The notes under the pieces were generated by a model that was given only the letters and a program-made list of their open reading frames with translations, made no database searches and was not told the origin of the DNA. DNA of 64,000 bases, from positions 19,736,501-19,800,500 of the forward strand of contig NC_087259.1 in the NCBI RefSeq assembly GCF_037042905.1, read 5' to 3'. Origin of the DNA: Lytechinus pictus (Eukaryota; Echinodermata; Echinoidea; Temnopleuroida; Toxopneustidae). Both the position numbers and the translations under genes were made by a program. Within the stretch, counting starts at the first letter, position 1. The number at the start of each line of letters is the position of its first letter. Below are positions 25,606-37,075 of this stretch, in pieces.

Positions 25606-25757
25606 CGCAAGAATAGTGTTCAACAACCGTGATATACTGAGGAATAATTGAGTTCACAGTTAAAGAAAGTTACGATTTTTTTTCGCAAGAATAGTGTTCA
25701 ACAACCGTGATATACTGAGGAATAATTGAGTTCACAGTTAGAGAAAGTTACGATTTT
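25606..25757 (+). repeat. 78-base tandem duplication
   Basis: Two adjacent copies (25606-25683 and 25684-25757) starting CGCAAGAATAGTGTTCAACA and ending GTTACGATTTTTT, with a single internal A/G difference. Very recent duplication in otherwise unique sequence. Confidence 0.95.
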
Positions 25758-28267
25758 TTAAAGCACTATGCCAGTATATTGGTTTTCCATTGAAACATAT
25801 TCTTGGATATCATATTATTTGAGCGCAATATACTAAATTGCCAAAAGTGAACCCGATTTGAAATATGAACCAATATACGAATTTGACAGAGAATAAAGAA
25901 TACTCTAATAATACAAATGGCAAAAAGGGTGGACAAGGGTCGAGGAGTGACAATATTTTTAGTTTCCTCCCTCAATAAAATGCTGTCTTTCCTCGACCCT
26001 TTTAAGGGCTGATGTACCCCATTCCACCCTTTCATCTTTTAGAATGAACCTCATAATGCATTCTGGTTCATATTTATGATTGTAATTACCATGATCAGAT
26101 GATATATTCTCTTAATATCCTATATGACCAAATTAATTACGTAATTTTTCTCTTTTCTTCGGCCAGTGCTCGTAGATTTTTCAGAAATAGTGCAATAAAC
26201 CTAAACTAAAGTCATGGCGCTGGAAAGAGGGGTGCTGCTATGGAGGTGCAAATTTCATTGGGGGTGCTGCGTGTATTATTTTCCATAGGCAGCAGCACCC
26301 CCAGGTATTGTGGAAGATGTGTAACAGTGGAAAAATGTAGCCAAAATCACCTTAATTTTGTAGTGAAACCATTCCCCCCCCCCCCCCAACAAACTTTGAA
26401 TCAGCACCCCAACTTTAAAAATCGTTCCCAGGTCCCTGACCAAAGTCCCTCAAATCAACGATTCCCTGCTCAAATTATCTGCCTAGATCATTACTACATT
26501 TTATGAGACCTGATTTTTTTACAATGGAAGATGAGGCGGACCAGATGAAATTACCCCTTGATTTGCAATGAGTGATTGATCCGTGATCAGAGGCTTACTC
26601 ACATGGCCAGTGGGTCAGCAAAGAGGATGTCAGCATTCAAGCTAGATCCTCAGAAATAACATTTGAATTTTAATAGGCCCTGAATAACGAGCTCGGACCA
26701 GGAATGGACCGTCGACGTCGCTTCATCTTCTCCAGTCAAAATATTCGAGACCAGGGCGAAGCTCGGGGGGGGGGGGGGTACCCCAATGATATATTTTCAG
26801 GTACTGAGAACAAAATGGGGCATTGTACAAGGGGAAAAGCAAAGGACAAGTGAAGAAGGAGATAAAAAGGAGAATATAAAAAAGGTGATAGATCTTGATA
26901 CTATATATAATATATTACAGGCCTAGCCCTATTTAAGTCACCTTGCTCCCCCTATATGAAATACGCTAGAGCCGCCCCTACCATATACCTACTTGAGACT
27001 GAAGAGGATGTTTGGCATACCAGGAGGATAGCTGTCACCCCAATAGGATCAATGAATCTTCGAAGATTGCTCTCCGTCTTCATCATGTTCATCATTTTTA
27101 TTTTCAATCTCTGCCTAAACACCTATCTATCCATCTCGCTTGAGACATATTGGATATATAATACACAAGGGCAGTGCCACGGGGGGGGGGGGCAACAGCC
27201 TCTAATATTATTGATTGATTGATTGATTGATTGATTCTTTATTTCCATGCAAAAGATAAATCATACAACAGAAAATATATTGACAATATTTCACGGTAAA
27301 ATAACAATAAACAATCATTGCATGGGAGGGGACAGTCATAAAGACAAAGGCTTGAAAAAGGATGCCCCTCAAGAAAGACGCCCCTCAAGAAGTAAAACAA
27401 AAAAAGAAGAGAAAATGAAAAAGGATAAGACAAACTATATGTAAGAAGAGTATATATAGAGAGAGGGTGGATACTAAGGGCGTCTCATTGATGAATATGG
27501 GGGGCCGGGGGCTATATTCATTTTTTAAAGTAAATTTACGAAGAATAGGAAAATAATGTGTGTGTGGTTCAGTGTGTAAGAGAGAAGGGGCAGAAACGTT
27601 TAGAGAACAAAGAAGGGTATTGAAAGAAAAGATAAAGAGACAGACAGTCAGACATACAAAGAGAGACATACACAGAGAAAGAGGGGGGGGGGGCAGAGAC
27701 GATGGAGAAATGGAAAGAAAGGGGTGGAAATGAAAGAAAATGGAGGAGGGGTAAAAGGAAGTATCAAATTCAACGTATACATCCCTTAATCCCGACCATG
27801 ATTTATAGACAATAGAATAATCGACATTTCCATTCTATTTTTAATTCAAACACCAAAATAGACACGATATAAACTTGATTTGTAAAAAGCTTAAGACGGA
27901 AACCAAAAATAGGAAATACATGTATATATGACACTGACTAGAGGTCAGTTTATAATCGTGATTTTTGTTTAAAACTAATATTGTTCTCTCCACAGCGAAT
28001 GGGGCCCTTCATTATCAAACTAACAACATGTTAGTGGATACTTCCATTTGTCATTACAACTCTTTCCGTTTCCTTCTCTGTTGTCTATTCCAGTCCATGC
28101 AATTTTCTATTCATTATTTTCGTTATATTTTTATCCAATGAAACGTGTTTGGGATGAACGCCCCAGACCAGTCCCTGTTCCTCCCTATTCTGTTAATGTG
28201 TACATTACAGCTGAGAGAATATGCATCGCTAATGACTCGGTATTAAATTGCTTTCACTCTGTCGGCA
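25758..28267. other. No gene; homopolymer runs and retroelement debris
   Basis: C15 near 26374, G13 near 26767, G12 near 27181, G9 near 27684, the LINE-like end at 27209, and a GGGGTGCTGC/GCAGCACCCC inverted pair near 26230-26300 that may be the core of another short element. Confidence 0.5.
27209..27440 (-). mobile_element. LINE-like 3' end fragment with ATCA tail
   Basis: On the minus strand it ends TTTTGCATGGAAATAAAGAA followed by ATCAATCAATCAATC, the form of non-LTR retrotransposon 3' ends: a polyadenylation-like AATAAA and a short-repeat tail. No reverse-transcriptase frame remains upstream. Confidence 0.45.
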
Positions 28268-28374
28268 CAGGAGCGGCGGAAACGGGGAGGGACCAGGGGG
28301 CACTCGCCCCCCCCAAAAAAAAAAAAAATAAATAAATCCCCGTAGGAAAAAATACCCCTATTTCAAAATGGAAA

Positions 28375-29085
28375 GTGCCCTTTTTCAAAATGAAATAACC
28401 TCTTCGAAGTAAAACACAATACATTTTAGGTTAGAAAAATCACAAAACTTTTGGCTCGCGCTTCGTGCTCGCATTAATTATTGTTTAGTATACGGTGATC
28501 ATTCTGTTCATGGTGACAAAAATGATTAGAATGTCCAGTTTTCAGGTCGAAATATCACAAATATTTGGCTCGCGTTTTGAGCTCGCATCAATTATTGCTT
28601 AGAAAGGTACTCATGTTCTGTTCTTGGTTACAAAAATTGCTTAGAAAGACCAGTTTTCGTGTTGGGATATAAATAAAATCAGCTTGCGCTTCGCGCTCGC
28701 ACTATTCAATTGGTGAGATATGTATTAGATCCATGCCATTAAATGCACTCCTTAACATGTTCCTTTTCTGGTCAGTATATTAATTTAATATATTAAAAAA
28801 AAATAAAAGTTCAGCTCGCGCTTCGCGCTCGCCTTAGTGCTTTACTTAGGTACACATCTTTTTCATGATAACCAAAATTGTTCGGAATGTTTTATTTTCA
28901 TGTCTTATTGCATGAAATGTCCAAAAGTATGAGCTCGCGATTCGCGCTCGCATCATCTTGCAATAATACCCTTTTAACAATAATTACCGCCATAATTCAC
29001 CAAAAAGCGATTTTCACAATTTCAGATTTGCTTTTTTTCGAAACCGTTCACTCTCTACGCTCTCTCGCGAAAAATAAAACCTAAA
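28375..29085. repeat. Tandem array with a GC-rich palindromic core
   Basis: Five clear units and part of a sixth, each with a variant of GCTCGCGCTTCGCGCTCGC, at 28454, 28568, 28681, 28814, 28932 and about 29055. Spacing is about 113-133 bases, with AT-rich spacers that also resemble one another. A single copy of the core occurs near 43769. The core is close to self-complementary. Confidence 0.85.
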
Positions 29086-29089
29086 TATA

Positions 29090-31203
29090 TACACAACAAA
29101 AAAAGTAAGTCCCCCCTTGAACAAACATCAATAATTTCCGAACCAATGCGAGTTTTTTATATATTTTTACATGAGCGTGTAGGAAATTTTATAAGCTACC
29201 ATCTGAGTAAATGTTGTGGACATGTTTTACGTCATGCTCCAGTGAGCACCGTCAGAAGGCAAAAATGTCACTTTTCAAAAGTCACAAGCCAAATATCATG
29301 ACTTTGATTCCATTTTAATGGAACTGATTCCGCATTCTCATCATGAAAAATAGTCAGAAGGCTTGTAAAAGGTACTTTCTAAAAGACGATACAACTTTTT
29401 TGGCTAAATTTCACGGTTGAATAAACACAAGTCCAAATTTGCTGTAATTTGAGTTTTTACACATTTTTATCAATAAAAATGATAGAATATGATGACAATT
29501 ATTTTTGGGAAGAGTATCTTCAACAATATTCATCATTTCACGGTTCAATGAACATTTATTGAAAACAAAAAATACGATTTTCAAATATCATAGGCAAGTA
29601 TTGTTTCATTTTGGGAACTGAAACTGATCTTTCATCAACTTTTTCTTTATGTTCATGACCAATTAACATGATTCAATGATTCAAAGGCGTTTAATTAAAC
29701 ATACACGCTTGAATGAACATGTGGAATGTGATTAGCTCTTTTTTACGTTATTGGAAAAAATGCAATTTGTAACTATGGATATCTGTCACAAACCTCCTTG
29801 TATGGTTCATTTGATTTGATTTTTATGAAAATCCCTATGTTTAATGCATCAGTGAGCACGCAATATTCGAAAATTATGCAAATGAGAAGAAAGTTCAAGG
29901 CCTTGGCCCCACTTTGTGCCGTATCGAATTGGTATTTTGGTGTGCGCGCCTTTTGGATAGTGTTACTCTGAAGCCATATGCGAAGTTTCATGAAATAACT
30001 GTCGGCAGAAGTAACAAAAACCGTCCATGAAACAAACCCTTATTTCATATTTGTTAAAATTTTGACTTCATCTCTCATAGACTTGTGTACATTATGGATG
30101 CATATGTTTAAGAATAAGTAACACCTTATTCAATATGGTGGAACTTTTTTTCAAGGCTGTTTTTAGCAATGTCATTTGGCAGTAATGTTTATCAACCTAT
30201 GGGCAGAATTCTGTGCAAAAATAAAATCGATTTGTTTATTTATGGATGAGTGAGCACGCATCAAAGTGGGAAAATTTGTATTTTCAATGTCACAGACTCA
30301 TTTTAAAGGGTAATAAGGTGAATATTGGGGGGCAAATTCGGTTTCAAATGTGACTTTAATTGCTGTTGTTTTTATCATCCATCATTTCTATCACCACACA
30401 CTTTCCGAACTTCTAACATTTTCATGGTTGAGCGAGCACATTCGAAAACTTTGGAATGATTATTTTTTATACTGCATAAATGTATTCCTTTCCTAACAAT
30501 TTCCCATAATGAGTTTAATTTATGGACAAATCAGGGGTGGATCCAGAATTTAAAAATGGGGGAGGGGCCTATAACCGGGGGAGCCACCAACATTTTCAAA
30601 TGTTAATATGACCTAACAAGTTGTAGAGGATACTACCAAACCCCCTATGATGATACGTCACAATACAGGGGCCGCGGAACGGTTTTCAAAGTGTGGGGGA
30701 GGGGCTTAGCCAAAAGTGGGGGGGGGGGGGCTGACCATGCAAAAAACACAATCGTATGGCCATTTTTAAATTTTTGTACATGCGTTTGGAAAAGAGTGCG
30801 GGGTCCCCAGCCCCCCCCCCCCCCCCCCCGCCCTACCCCGCTTCTGCGGCCCCTGCAATATTGTGCTCACTCAACCATGAACATACGATATCAAAATTGT
30901 GTGTGGAGTGGCTAAATGATGGATAGTAAAACGGCATTAACACCATAAAATTCACCTAACAATAACTTTTGCCCAACTTTGTATTTGCAAAATCTGAAAA
31001 ACGACTCTTGTGACTCTCAAAAATTGTCATTTTCAATTCAATCTTTAATTACTCATGCATGACTCAACCGATCAATCTCATTTTTCCCTAGGAGTTGCTC
31101 AATGAGTGTAGAAAACTACCTACGAAATATCATATCTCAAAATAATTCCGTTCAAAAGTTACAGCAATTTGATTTAGGGGGGACTTACTTTTTTTGTTGT
31201 GTA
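29090..31203. mobile_element. 2.1-kb non-coding TIR element flanked by TA
   Basis: Perfect inverted ends, TACACAACAAAAAAAGTAAG continuing TCCCCCC (27 bases), at both termini, with TA outside each (29088-29089, 31204-31205) as in Tc1/mariner insertions. The interior carries a diverged repeat with GGTTGARTGARCAC-type cores at about 29411, 29538, 29706, 29846, 30245 and 30425. No reading frame resembles a transposase. Confidence 0.8.
30666..30855. mobile_element. CAGGGGCCGCGGAA MITE nested in the 2.1-kb element
   Basis: Ends CAGGGGCCGCGGAACGG and CTGCGGCCCCTG are inverted; CAATA lies directly outside both. Contains a G13 run and a C18-type run. A second copy of the family lies at 40358. Third level of nesting in this cluster. 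Confidence 0.7.
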
Positions 31204-31401
31204 TAGATCATATCAATCAGGAATCACTTAAAAAAAATTTGCTCAACTTATTTACTACAAAACACACATATCATGGTGAAAATATCCGTTTGCACCAAAA
31301 TGCCCTGTTTGGCAAATAAGTGCCTTTTTTTTTTGGGGGGGGGCTTTGCCCCCTCGAACGAAAATATTCTCTGCCGCCCCTGTGTCGGCGGTAATATTAA
31401 A

Positions 31402-31508
31402 ACAGTCACACCAACGAAACCATTCCAAACCGACCGATGCATGGTATGTCATTCAAAATAACGTAATAGCGTTCATCGGTCTGGAATCGGTTTTGCTGAT
31501 GTGACTAG
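31402..31508. mobile_element. AGTCACACCAACGAAACC MITE
   Basis: Left CAGTCACACCAACGAAACCA and CCAAACCGACCGATG pair with right CATCGGTCTGGAATCGG and TGATGTGACTAG. 107 bases. Related, more diverged copies at 626-724 and 3972-4143. It starts 12 bases outside the 3' target duplication of the 28268 element. Confidence 0.75.
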
Positions 31509-32160
31509 GGCATCGAATGTCCAATGTTTGCGTCAAATAGATTAGACATTTTGACAGTCATGACCGGAAGACAAAGTAATAAGGTTTTTTGTTTTTCGTC
31601 GGAGTATCATCATCATCGGAACAGAACATTCTTCATCGAATGCGTGCGTTTCATCAAACTCATCATGCTCATGTGTCAAGAAAATAGGAATTTCCCGCTG
31701 TGACAAAGGTGCAATAAGTTTAGCGGCGGGAATGAAGAAAATCATTTAAAGTTTCTTGTTGGAAAGAAAGAGAATGCAGCACAATCATGTCGGATTTGGC
31801 ATTTGTGAAACAGGGAGGAGACAGGTTACAGCATTAATTACAGTATTAATATTTATCATCACAAATATTCACAATAAGTTCAAGGATAGGGTCCATTTCC
31901 GGTTGCCTTTGATACAATTTTTTAAAATCAATTTAAGCGGAGTTTTTTTAAACCATTATTTTGAAATGTGGAACTGTGATAGGTACTTCAAACCTAAAAC
32001 CCTGGACTAAAAAGATATATACATGTACAAATTTAATTGGTTTCATCAAGCATACATTGATTGAATGGAGCAATAAACTAATCGATGTTGAATTAAAGTA
32101 CCGCTGGTGGGTGTTAGCACCCCCGGAAATTGAAAAAAAAAATCATATTTTTAAACCATG

Positions 32161-32210
32161 ACCGAGAGTACCCAAGATCCTAGTTACCGAGAGTACCCAA
32201 GATCCTAGTT
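32161..32210 (+). repeat. 25-base exact tandem duplication
   Basis: ACCGAGAGTACCCAAGATCC plus TAGTT, twice with no differences. Confidence 0.95.
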
Positions 32211-33361
32211 ATACTTTGAAATCGTAACGGACTCGGTCGCTCTGCTCGCTTGTATATTTTCTTGATTAGTTTATATATTTTTGGCCTCAGGGAAAATATC
32301 TGTATGGACTAACAAGGAATTTCGAATTGTATTTTTAAAAAGTATCAACTGGCTGTCATCTTGGATTGTGACCTGTTTTCTTGAATTGGTTTCTGGACCA
32401 GTAAAAAAAAGTCGACTTATTTCAAGAGTCTGCCCTACTTCATCTTAATTTGCAAATAGAATTACGTTTGTAACAATAGCCTTCTCCTAATCACCATTAA
32501 CTAAAAATCAATCTGCTTTCATTCCGGGGTGAAAAATATTTGCACAGCAAGATTTGTGGCGAGGAAGCTCGATGTTTATCCCGGGAGTTCCGCAAGCAGA
32601 CGAATTCCATCACGGATTGCCGGAGTTCAGTCACACTCACCGTACAAGTCGTGCGACCGAGTATCGAATATTTTCATTGTCATCTATGGGTCCTGAAATT
32701 TTCTCGTCGATCAGGTTCATAACACAACGGTGTGACTGAGGTCCGGTGTAATGTTTAATAATACGCACTTCGGTCAGTTATAATCAACAGTATTTGTTAC
32801 AGATCCGACCAGGTTTTATGCAGGTCTGTATGTAGCCAAGAATTATTTGGACACCCCGATACTTTCTTTCAAATGGGTCGCGGATCATGTATATTGAGAC
32901 AGAATTCGGATCAGTATTTGTAGGCTATTTTTTATGTTACTTCAATGCATTCAAAGTTTTTAAAATGGGATTTTATTATCTACCACTGGTACAGAATAAT
33001 CAATAAAAGGAAAATATTGGATGCCTTTTTAGAACCCCCCCCCCCCGCTTACTGATCTTGTTCCTGATCTTGTTCCTTATAAGGCGGAAATCTAAATTGC
33101 TTTATTATGAATATTGTTATTTCTAATGTACTGAACAAACTATACAGCCTACAGTTTTCACAAAGTGCCAAACCGGTATAAGTCGGCACCGGTGTGTAAA
33201 TACAAATAGGCCCTTTCGATCCCTTTCCGCACCAATAATCTCTCATTTTCATCGGAGTTAAGTTAAGTAGACCAATCCTATCTGCAAATGGTCTGAGAAG
33301 TGGATACTAATTGTTGTGATTGTCTTCCTCCAATCATGTCAATTAGCCGGCCTCTTGAAAA

Positions 33362-33510
33362 AAAAAGTTAAAGATTTGAGTAAATATATTACCACGAAGT
33401 TTAATCATGCTAATTCTCTTAAGCAAATGAGAGAAAAAGAACGTCAAAGAATTGAGTATATATTATTATGAAGTTTGATTATGCTAGTTCTCTAAAGTAA
33501 AAAGAACATG
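33362..33510 (+). repeat. Diverged tandem duplication of about 85 bases
   Basis: AAAGATTTGAGTAAATATAT, ACGAAGTTTAATCATGCTAA and TTCTCT recur as AAAGAATTGAGTATATATTA, ATGAAGTTTGATTATGCTAG and TTCTCT. Confidence 0.75.
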
Positions 33511-33632
33511 AAAAAGGTAACTTTTGAACCGCACAGATGATACAGGGAAGGTAATAGCTACCAGGGAGTTGTGAGGACATTAGTAAGGGGGGAGGGGGTA
33601 AAGAGAAAAGAAAATAAAGTAAGAGGACAACC

Positions 33633-33792
33633 CAGGTGATAGAGAGAGAGAGAAAAAAAAAAGAGAGTGGGGAAAAGAAAGAGAGAGACGGGATGGAGAT
33701 TGGGGTGAGTTGGAGAGAGAATAATAATAATAAATTAGGGAGAGTAAAGAGAGAGGGGGAGAGAGAGAGAGAGAGAGGGAGGGGAGGGGGGA
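33633..33792. repeat. AG-rich simple repeat
   Basis: GA repeats broken by an A run and an AATAATAATAATAA stretch at about 33720. No gene. Confidence 0.9.
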
Positions 33793-34238
33793 TGCATGGG
33801 TTGACGTTCTCGATCGGGTATTTTGGGGGTAATTTAATTTGAATTCGAATTTGATTTCATTTTACATATTTCACAAGTTAACGTAATACAAAATCGAAAT
33901 AGTAATAGTAGAAGACTCAACAATTTATAAATCACACATGGTATAATCATTCATCTAAAGTAAAGAATACATTGATTTGAAATTAAAGAAAATTTCAAAA
34001 AATGTAAAATTTGAGAGAACCTGCATAAAAAAATGAGGACAAACCTCACGATCGTTGAGAAATTTCATAAAATAAATAAATATCCTCCAACTAATTTTGA
34101 TTTCAGATGGTTCAAGAAGACACCCTTCTTCTGGCTTTCTGTAAAGGGGTGGGGATGGAGGGAAATTTCAGGGATAGACACCATTATCGCAATTTCATCT
34201 TTAGATGGCGCCTCTGACATACTAAAAGAATGTATATT

Positions 34239-34792
34239 ACCCTTTTTACACACGCTAAAATTTCCTTAACCCCGTACTATAGGTGGGGCTAAATTGCCAT
34301 TTAGCCCCACCTATAGTACGGGGTTAAGCTTAGCCCACTTTCTTTTTACACAGCATTTTTGCAAAGTGGGCTAACCCCACCTTTAGTACGGGATTATTTG
34401 GCCCTGCAAAAAAGCAGGGTTATCCCAGCAATTGCGGTGCTAAGAGCGATAGTACGGGGTTAAGATCGCTAGTGTAAAACGAAAGTGGGCTAAGCTTAAC
34501 CCCGTACTATAGGTGGGGCTAAATGGCAATTTGGCCCCACCTATAGTACGGGGTTAAGGAAATTGTAGCGTGTGTAAAATGGTACGAGTGAAGTACTTGT
34601 ACTATACGAATGATCGACAAAAACCACTAGTCCGGGGTTAGCGAGTTTCGTGTGTAAAAAGCAAGCATTCCTTATCCGGGGTTAGCAATAACAATTTGGC
34701 ATGTGTAAAAAGGAAAAAAAAATAGTACGGGGTTAAGGATAGTACGGGGTTAGCGATAGTCCGGGGTTAAGAAAATCCTGTGTAAAAAGGGT
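34239..34792. mobile_element. Foldback element built from GTACGGGGTTA words
   Basis: Ends ACCCTTTTTACAC and GTGTAAAAAGGGT. Inside are two long hairpins with CTTAACCCCGTACTATAGGT arms: 34265-34294/34299-34328 (30 bases, perfect) and 34495-34524/34529-34558 (one mismatch). Single words such as AGTACGGGGTTA and GTCCGGGGTTAG follow, each set off by GTGTAAAA. It looks like a pile-up of nested end sequences. Confidence 0.75.
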
Positions 34793-34799
34793 ATATGAA

Positions 34800-34871
34800 G
34801 TGCGTGGCCAAGTGGTCTAGGCGCCTAAACTGACACATAAAAGTCCCTGGTTCGATCCCGGCCACGGCACT
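34800..34871 (+). mobile_element. tRNA Ser/Leu-like SINE head
   Basis: GTGGCCAAGTGGTCTAGGCG (A box) and GGTTCGATCCCGGCCACGG (B box with T stem) lie about 40 bases apart. The long variable arm is absent, and one base is missing from the 5' acceptor compared with the copy at 36864, which reads GTGCCGTGGCC. A non-tRNA body with a GTGAGCTAGGTATTTC motif follows, so this is a SINE copy rather than a tRNA gene. Confidence 0.55.
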
Positions 34872-36863
34872 TATGCCTGTGAGCTAGGTATTTCACCAAC
34901 AATGCTAGCCTATAAGCATTCTTCGTAACTGTGTGCACTTGTTTAACAATGGTTCGGTTTTTTTTTGCAGAAATGATTGATATTTTAATAACACAAAAGT
35001 CCATATCTTGAGAATGTACAGTAATTTATAAACAAAGTAACAAATATGTGGTTAGGTTTGTCGCATTATCCATTAATGTGATGTTTTATCAAAGATGAGT
35101 GCATTAAAATCTACCACAAAAGTTGCATTTTCCACCAACTAAAAGATTTTAAGACCTGAATCACGACATTCAAACGTGACAAACTGTAAAATCAATGTTA
35201 AGAGGTTCATTCTGTTCTTTAAATCATTGTCAGTTGAAATGATTTATCATAGTCAGTTTCTGACTCGCTCGTTTGGATTATTTTCACTTTCTTTTACGAA
35301 TTCTTGGAATTAAAGGTGTTGAGAACTTGTAACTTTTCAGACAAACGTTAATCTTATCAGCAATACCTTTATATTACTACGGAAAATCAGAAGATTTGCA
35401 GTCTACCTAATGCACTCGGAGAATTTGTTATGTAAACTCGACCCCATGATGTGAGTGTGTGTTTGTGTGGGTTGGGTGTGTGCCTAGATGTACGTGGTGC
35501 CGGTGCGGGAATTTTTTGAAAAATAGGTCCATTTATTGGTTTGCTTTCTTTATTTCCACATGCACATACTTAAAAAGGAATGATTACATAACCTATAATC
35601 AATGATGAAGCATGAATTAAAACCATTTAGGGATGGAGTTTCGGTCATGGGGTAATAATTTTGAATTCGGGCCAAATAAGAATTAAAACAAACAAAATAT
35701 AGTGTAAAAATATTAGTAAGAATAATTTTGGGGAAATGTGAACGGACAATGAACAGATAGATATTTTAAAAGCAAATCTCGTCATAATCATTGTCAGCAT
35801 TGCCATACAGCAAACATTATGGTCGACTTCCTTTATCAAAATAATATGAGCCAAACTTCTGAAAGTTTCTTCGGAGAAGAACAAAAATGACTCTTCAGAG
35901 TTTGAGGAGGAAAAAAAATCGAACTTATCAATCGAGATGTCAGTGACACGAAGCAGATGTGAAATAAAATATCATATCTTTTACTTCGAAATCCTTGTCA
36001 CTGATAGCTCAACTTGTAAATTGGCCATGAAAACACCAGACAACACAGAACACTCAAAGGTTACCCTCTGTTCAGACAATAACTGATGCTGGCATCACAG
36101 GGTAATAATTTCGCAAAGCATTTCCTATATTTGATTAAAGCCAATACAACAACAGCCGCATTGAACATCACCAGCTCATGACCTTATACGGTTCCGGATA
36201 ATTAACCGTGATGCAACATTTTGTTTCATCTTATGATATATTTCCCTTAAATTAATATTAAATATAGAATAATGAATATTTTTTTCACTTCTCTCTAACA
36301 ATGAAAAATGTGTTTATTAAGATGAATGATTTTGTAAATTCGAGAATTTCTACAAGCGTCTGAGCATTTGATTTAAGTTTTAAATGGCGTGAATACATGA
36401 TAATCATGTATGTTAGTTATTATTTTTGTTACAAAATGTGTAACAGAAATAACATAGATTTATTAAATTTTACCATATACGTCATTAGGAAAACAAATCG
36501 CAAAATTTAAGCCAAAATGGACGTAGGCGTGTGTATTGAATTGAATGGGGGGGGGGGGGGGTTCTTCTTCTTCACCATATTCTCCCAGGTGTGGAAACAC
36601 AACATAAGTCCATTATTACGTTTTGACTGTCACTATTGAGAGACTAATCATGATCGTCCTCCGTAATGAAGTCTTGTCTGAACTAATACTTGATTTGATA
36701 TGGATCCCGTTCAACGATGCCTCCGTGGAAGTGACTAGCATTGACTCATCCTCTTCGATATTCTTTGAGGTGTAAAATCGTGGAGGCTTCCCCCAGAAAG
36801 AGGGCATGTTATACGGACCACCTCACACCGGCGAAACTGACCTCCAGATCGATCATGATCGAG
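34872..36863. other. No gene recognised
   Basis: About 2 kb of AT-rich unique sequence with a G14 run near 36546. Several frames of 63-79 codons without features. Confidence 0.6.
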
Positions 36864-37075
36864 GTGCCGTGGCCGAGTGGTCCAAGGCGCCTGATTATAC
36901 ACTATGGAAGTCCAGGGTTCGATGCCAATGGACCTGGCCACGAGGGTTATATATTGCTACTGGGGATGCTCTGACAATGCGCATCATCCCTAGTAACAAT
37001 AGACTAATCATATGTGGACAGGGCCCTGTCGATGCCCTGCACTTCCCTTGAGCAAGGCATTTTAAAATTGTTCTT
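36864..37075 (+). mobile_element. tRNA Ser/Leu-derived SINE copy
   Basis: Head GTGCCGTGGCCGAGTGGTCC with a B box-like GGGTTCGATGCC, then about 120 bases of unrelated body ending near CCCTTGAGCAAGGCATTTT. Same head as the copy at 34800, but the bodies differ. It directly abuts a short inverted motif, CGATCATGATCG, at 36850-36861. Confidence 0.5.

Larger units (their letters stand above)
28268..31382. mobile_element. hAT-like element (outer shell of a nested cluster)
   Basis: Ends CAGGAGCGGCGG and CCGCCCCTG (CAGGGGCGGC inverted), flanked by TGTCGGCA (28260-28267) and TGTCGGCG (31383-31390), a 7-of-8 match in the 8-base size used by hAT transposases. Next to each end is a GGGGC..GCCCCCC hairpin followed by an A run. 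No transposase frame remains. The interior holds a tandem array and a second, independently inserted element. Confidence 0.75.
31509..34238. other. No gene; small repeats
   Basis: A TCAGTCACAC/GTGTGACTGA inverted pair at 32627-32740 (about 110 bases, possible MITE), the duplications at 32161 and 33362, a CTGATCTTGTTC doublet at 33053, and the AG repeat at 33633. Frames of 60-84 codons lack features. Confidence 0.5.

Noticed and set aside
28454-28955. CRISPR-like regular repeats
   Set aside because: Units are 113-133 bases apart, spacers resemble one another, and the setting is an intron-bearing animal genome; it is a tandem repeat.
34800-34871. Functional tRNA-Ser or tRNA-Leu gene
   Set aside because: The acceptor stem is broken, the long variable arm is absent and no oligo-T follows; treated as a SINE head.
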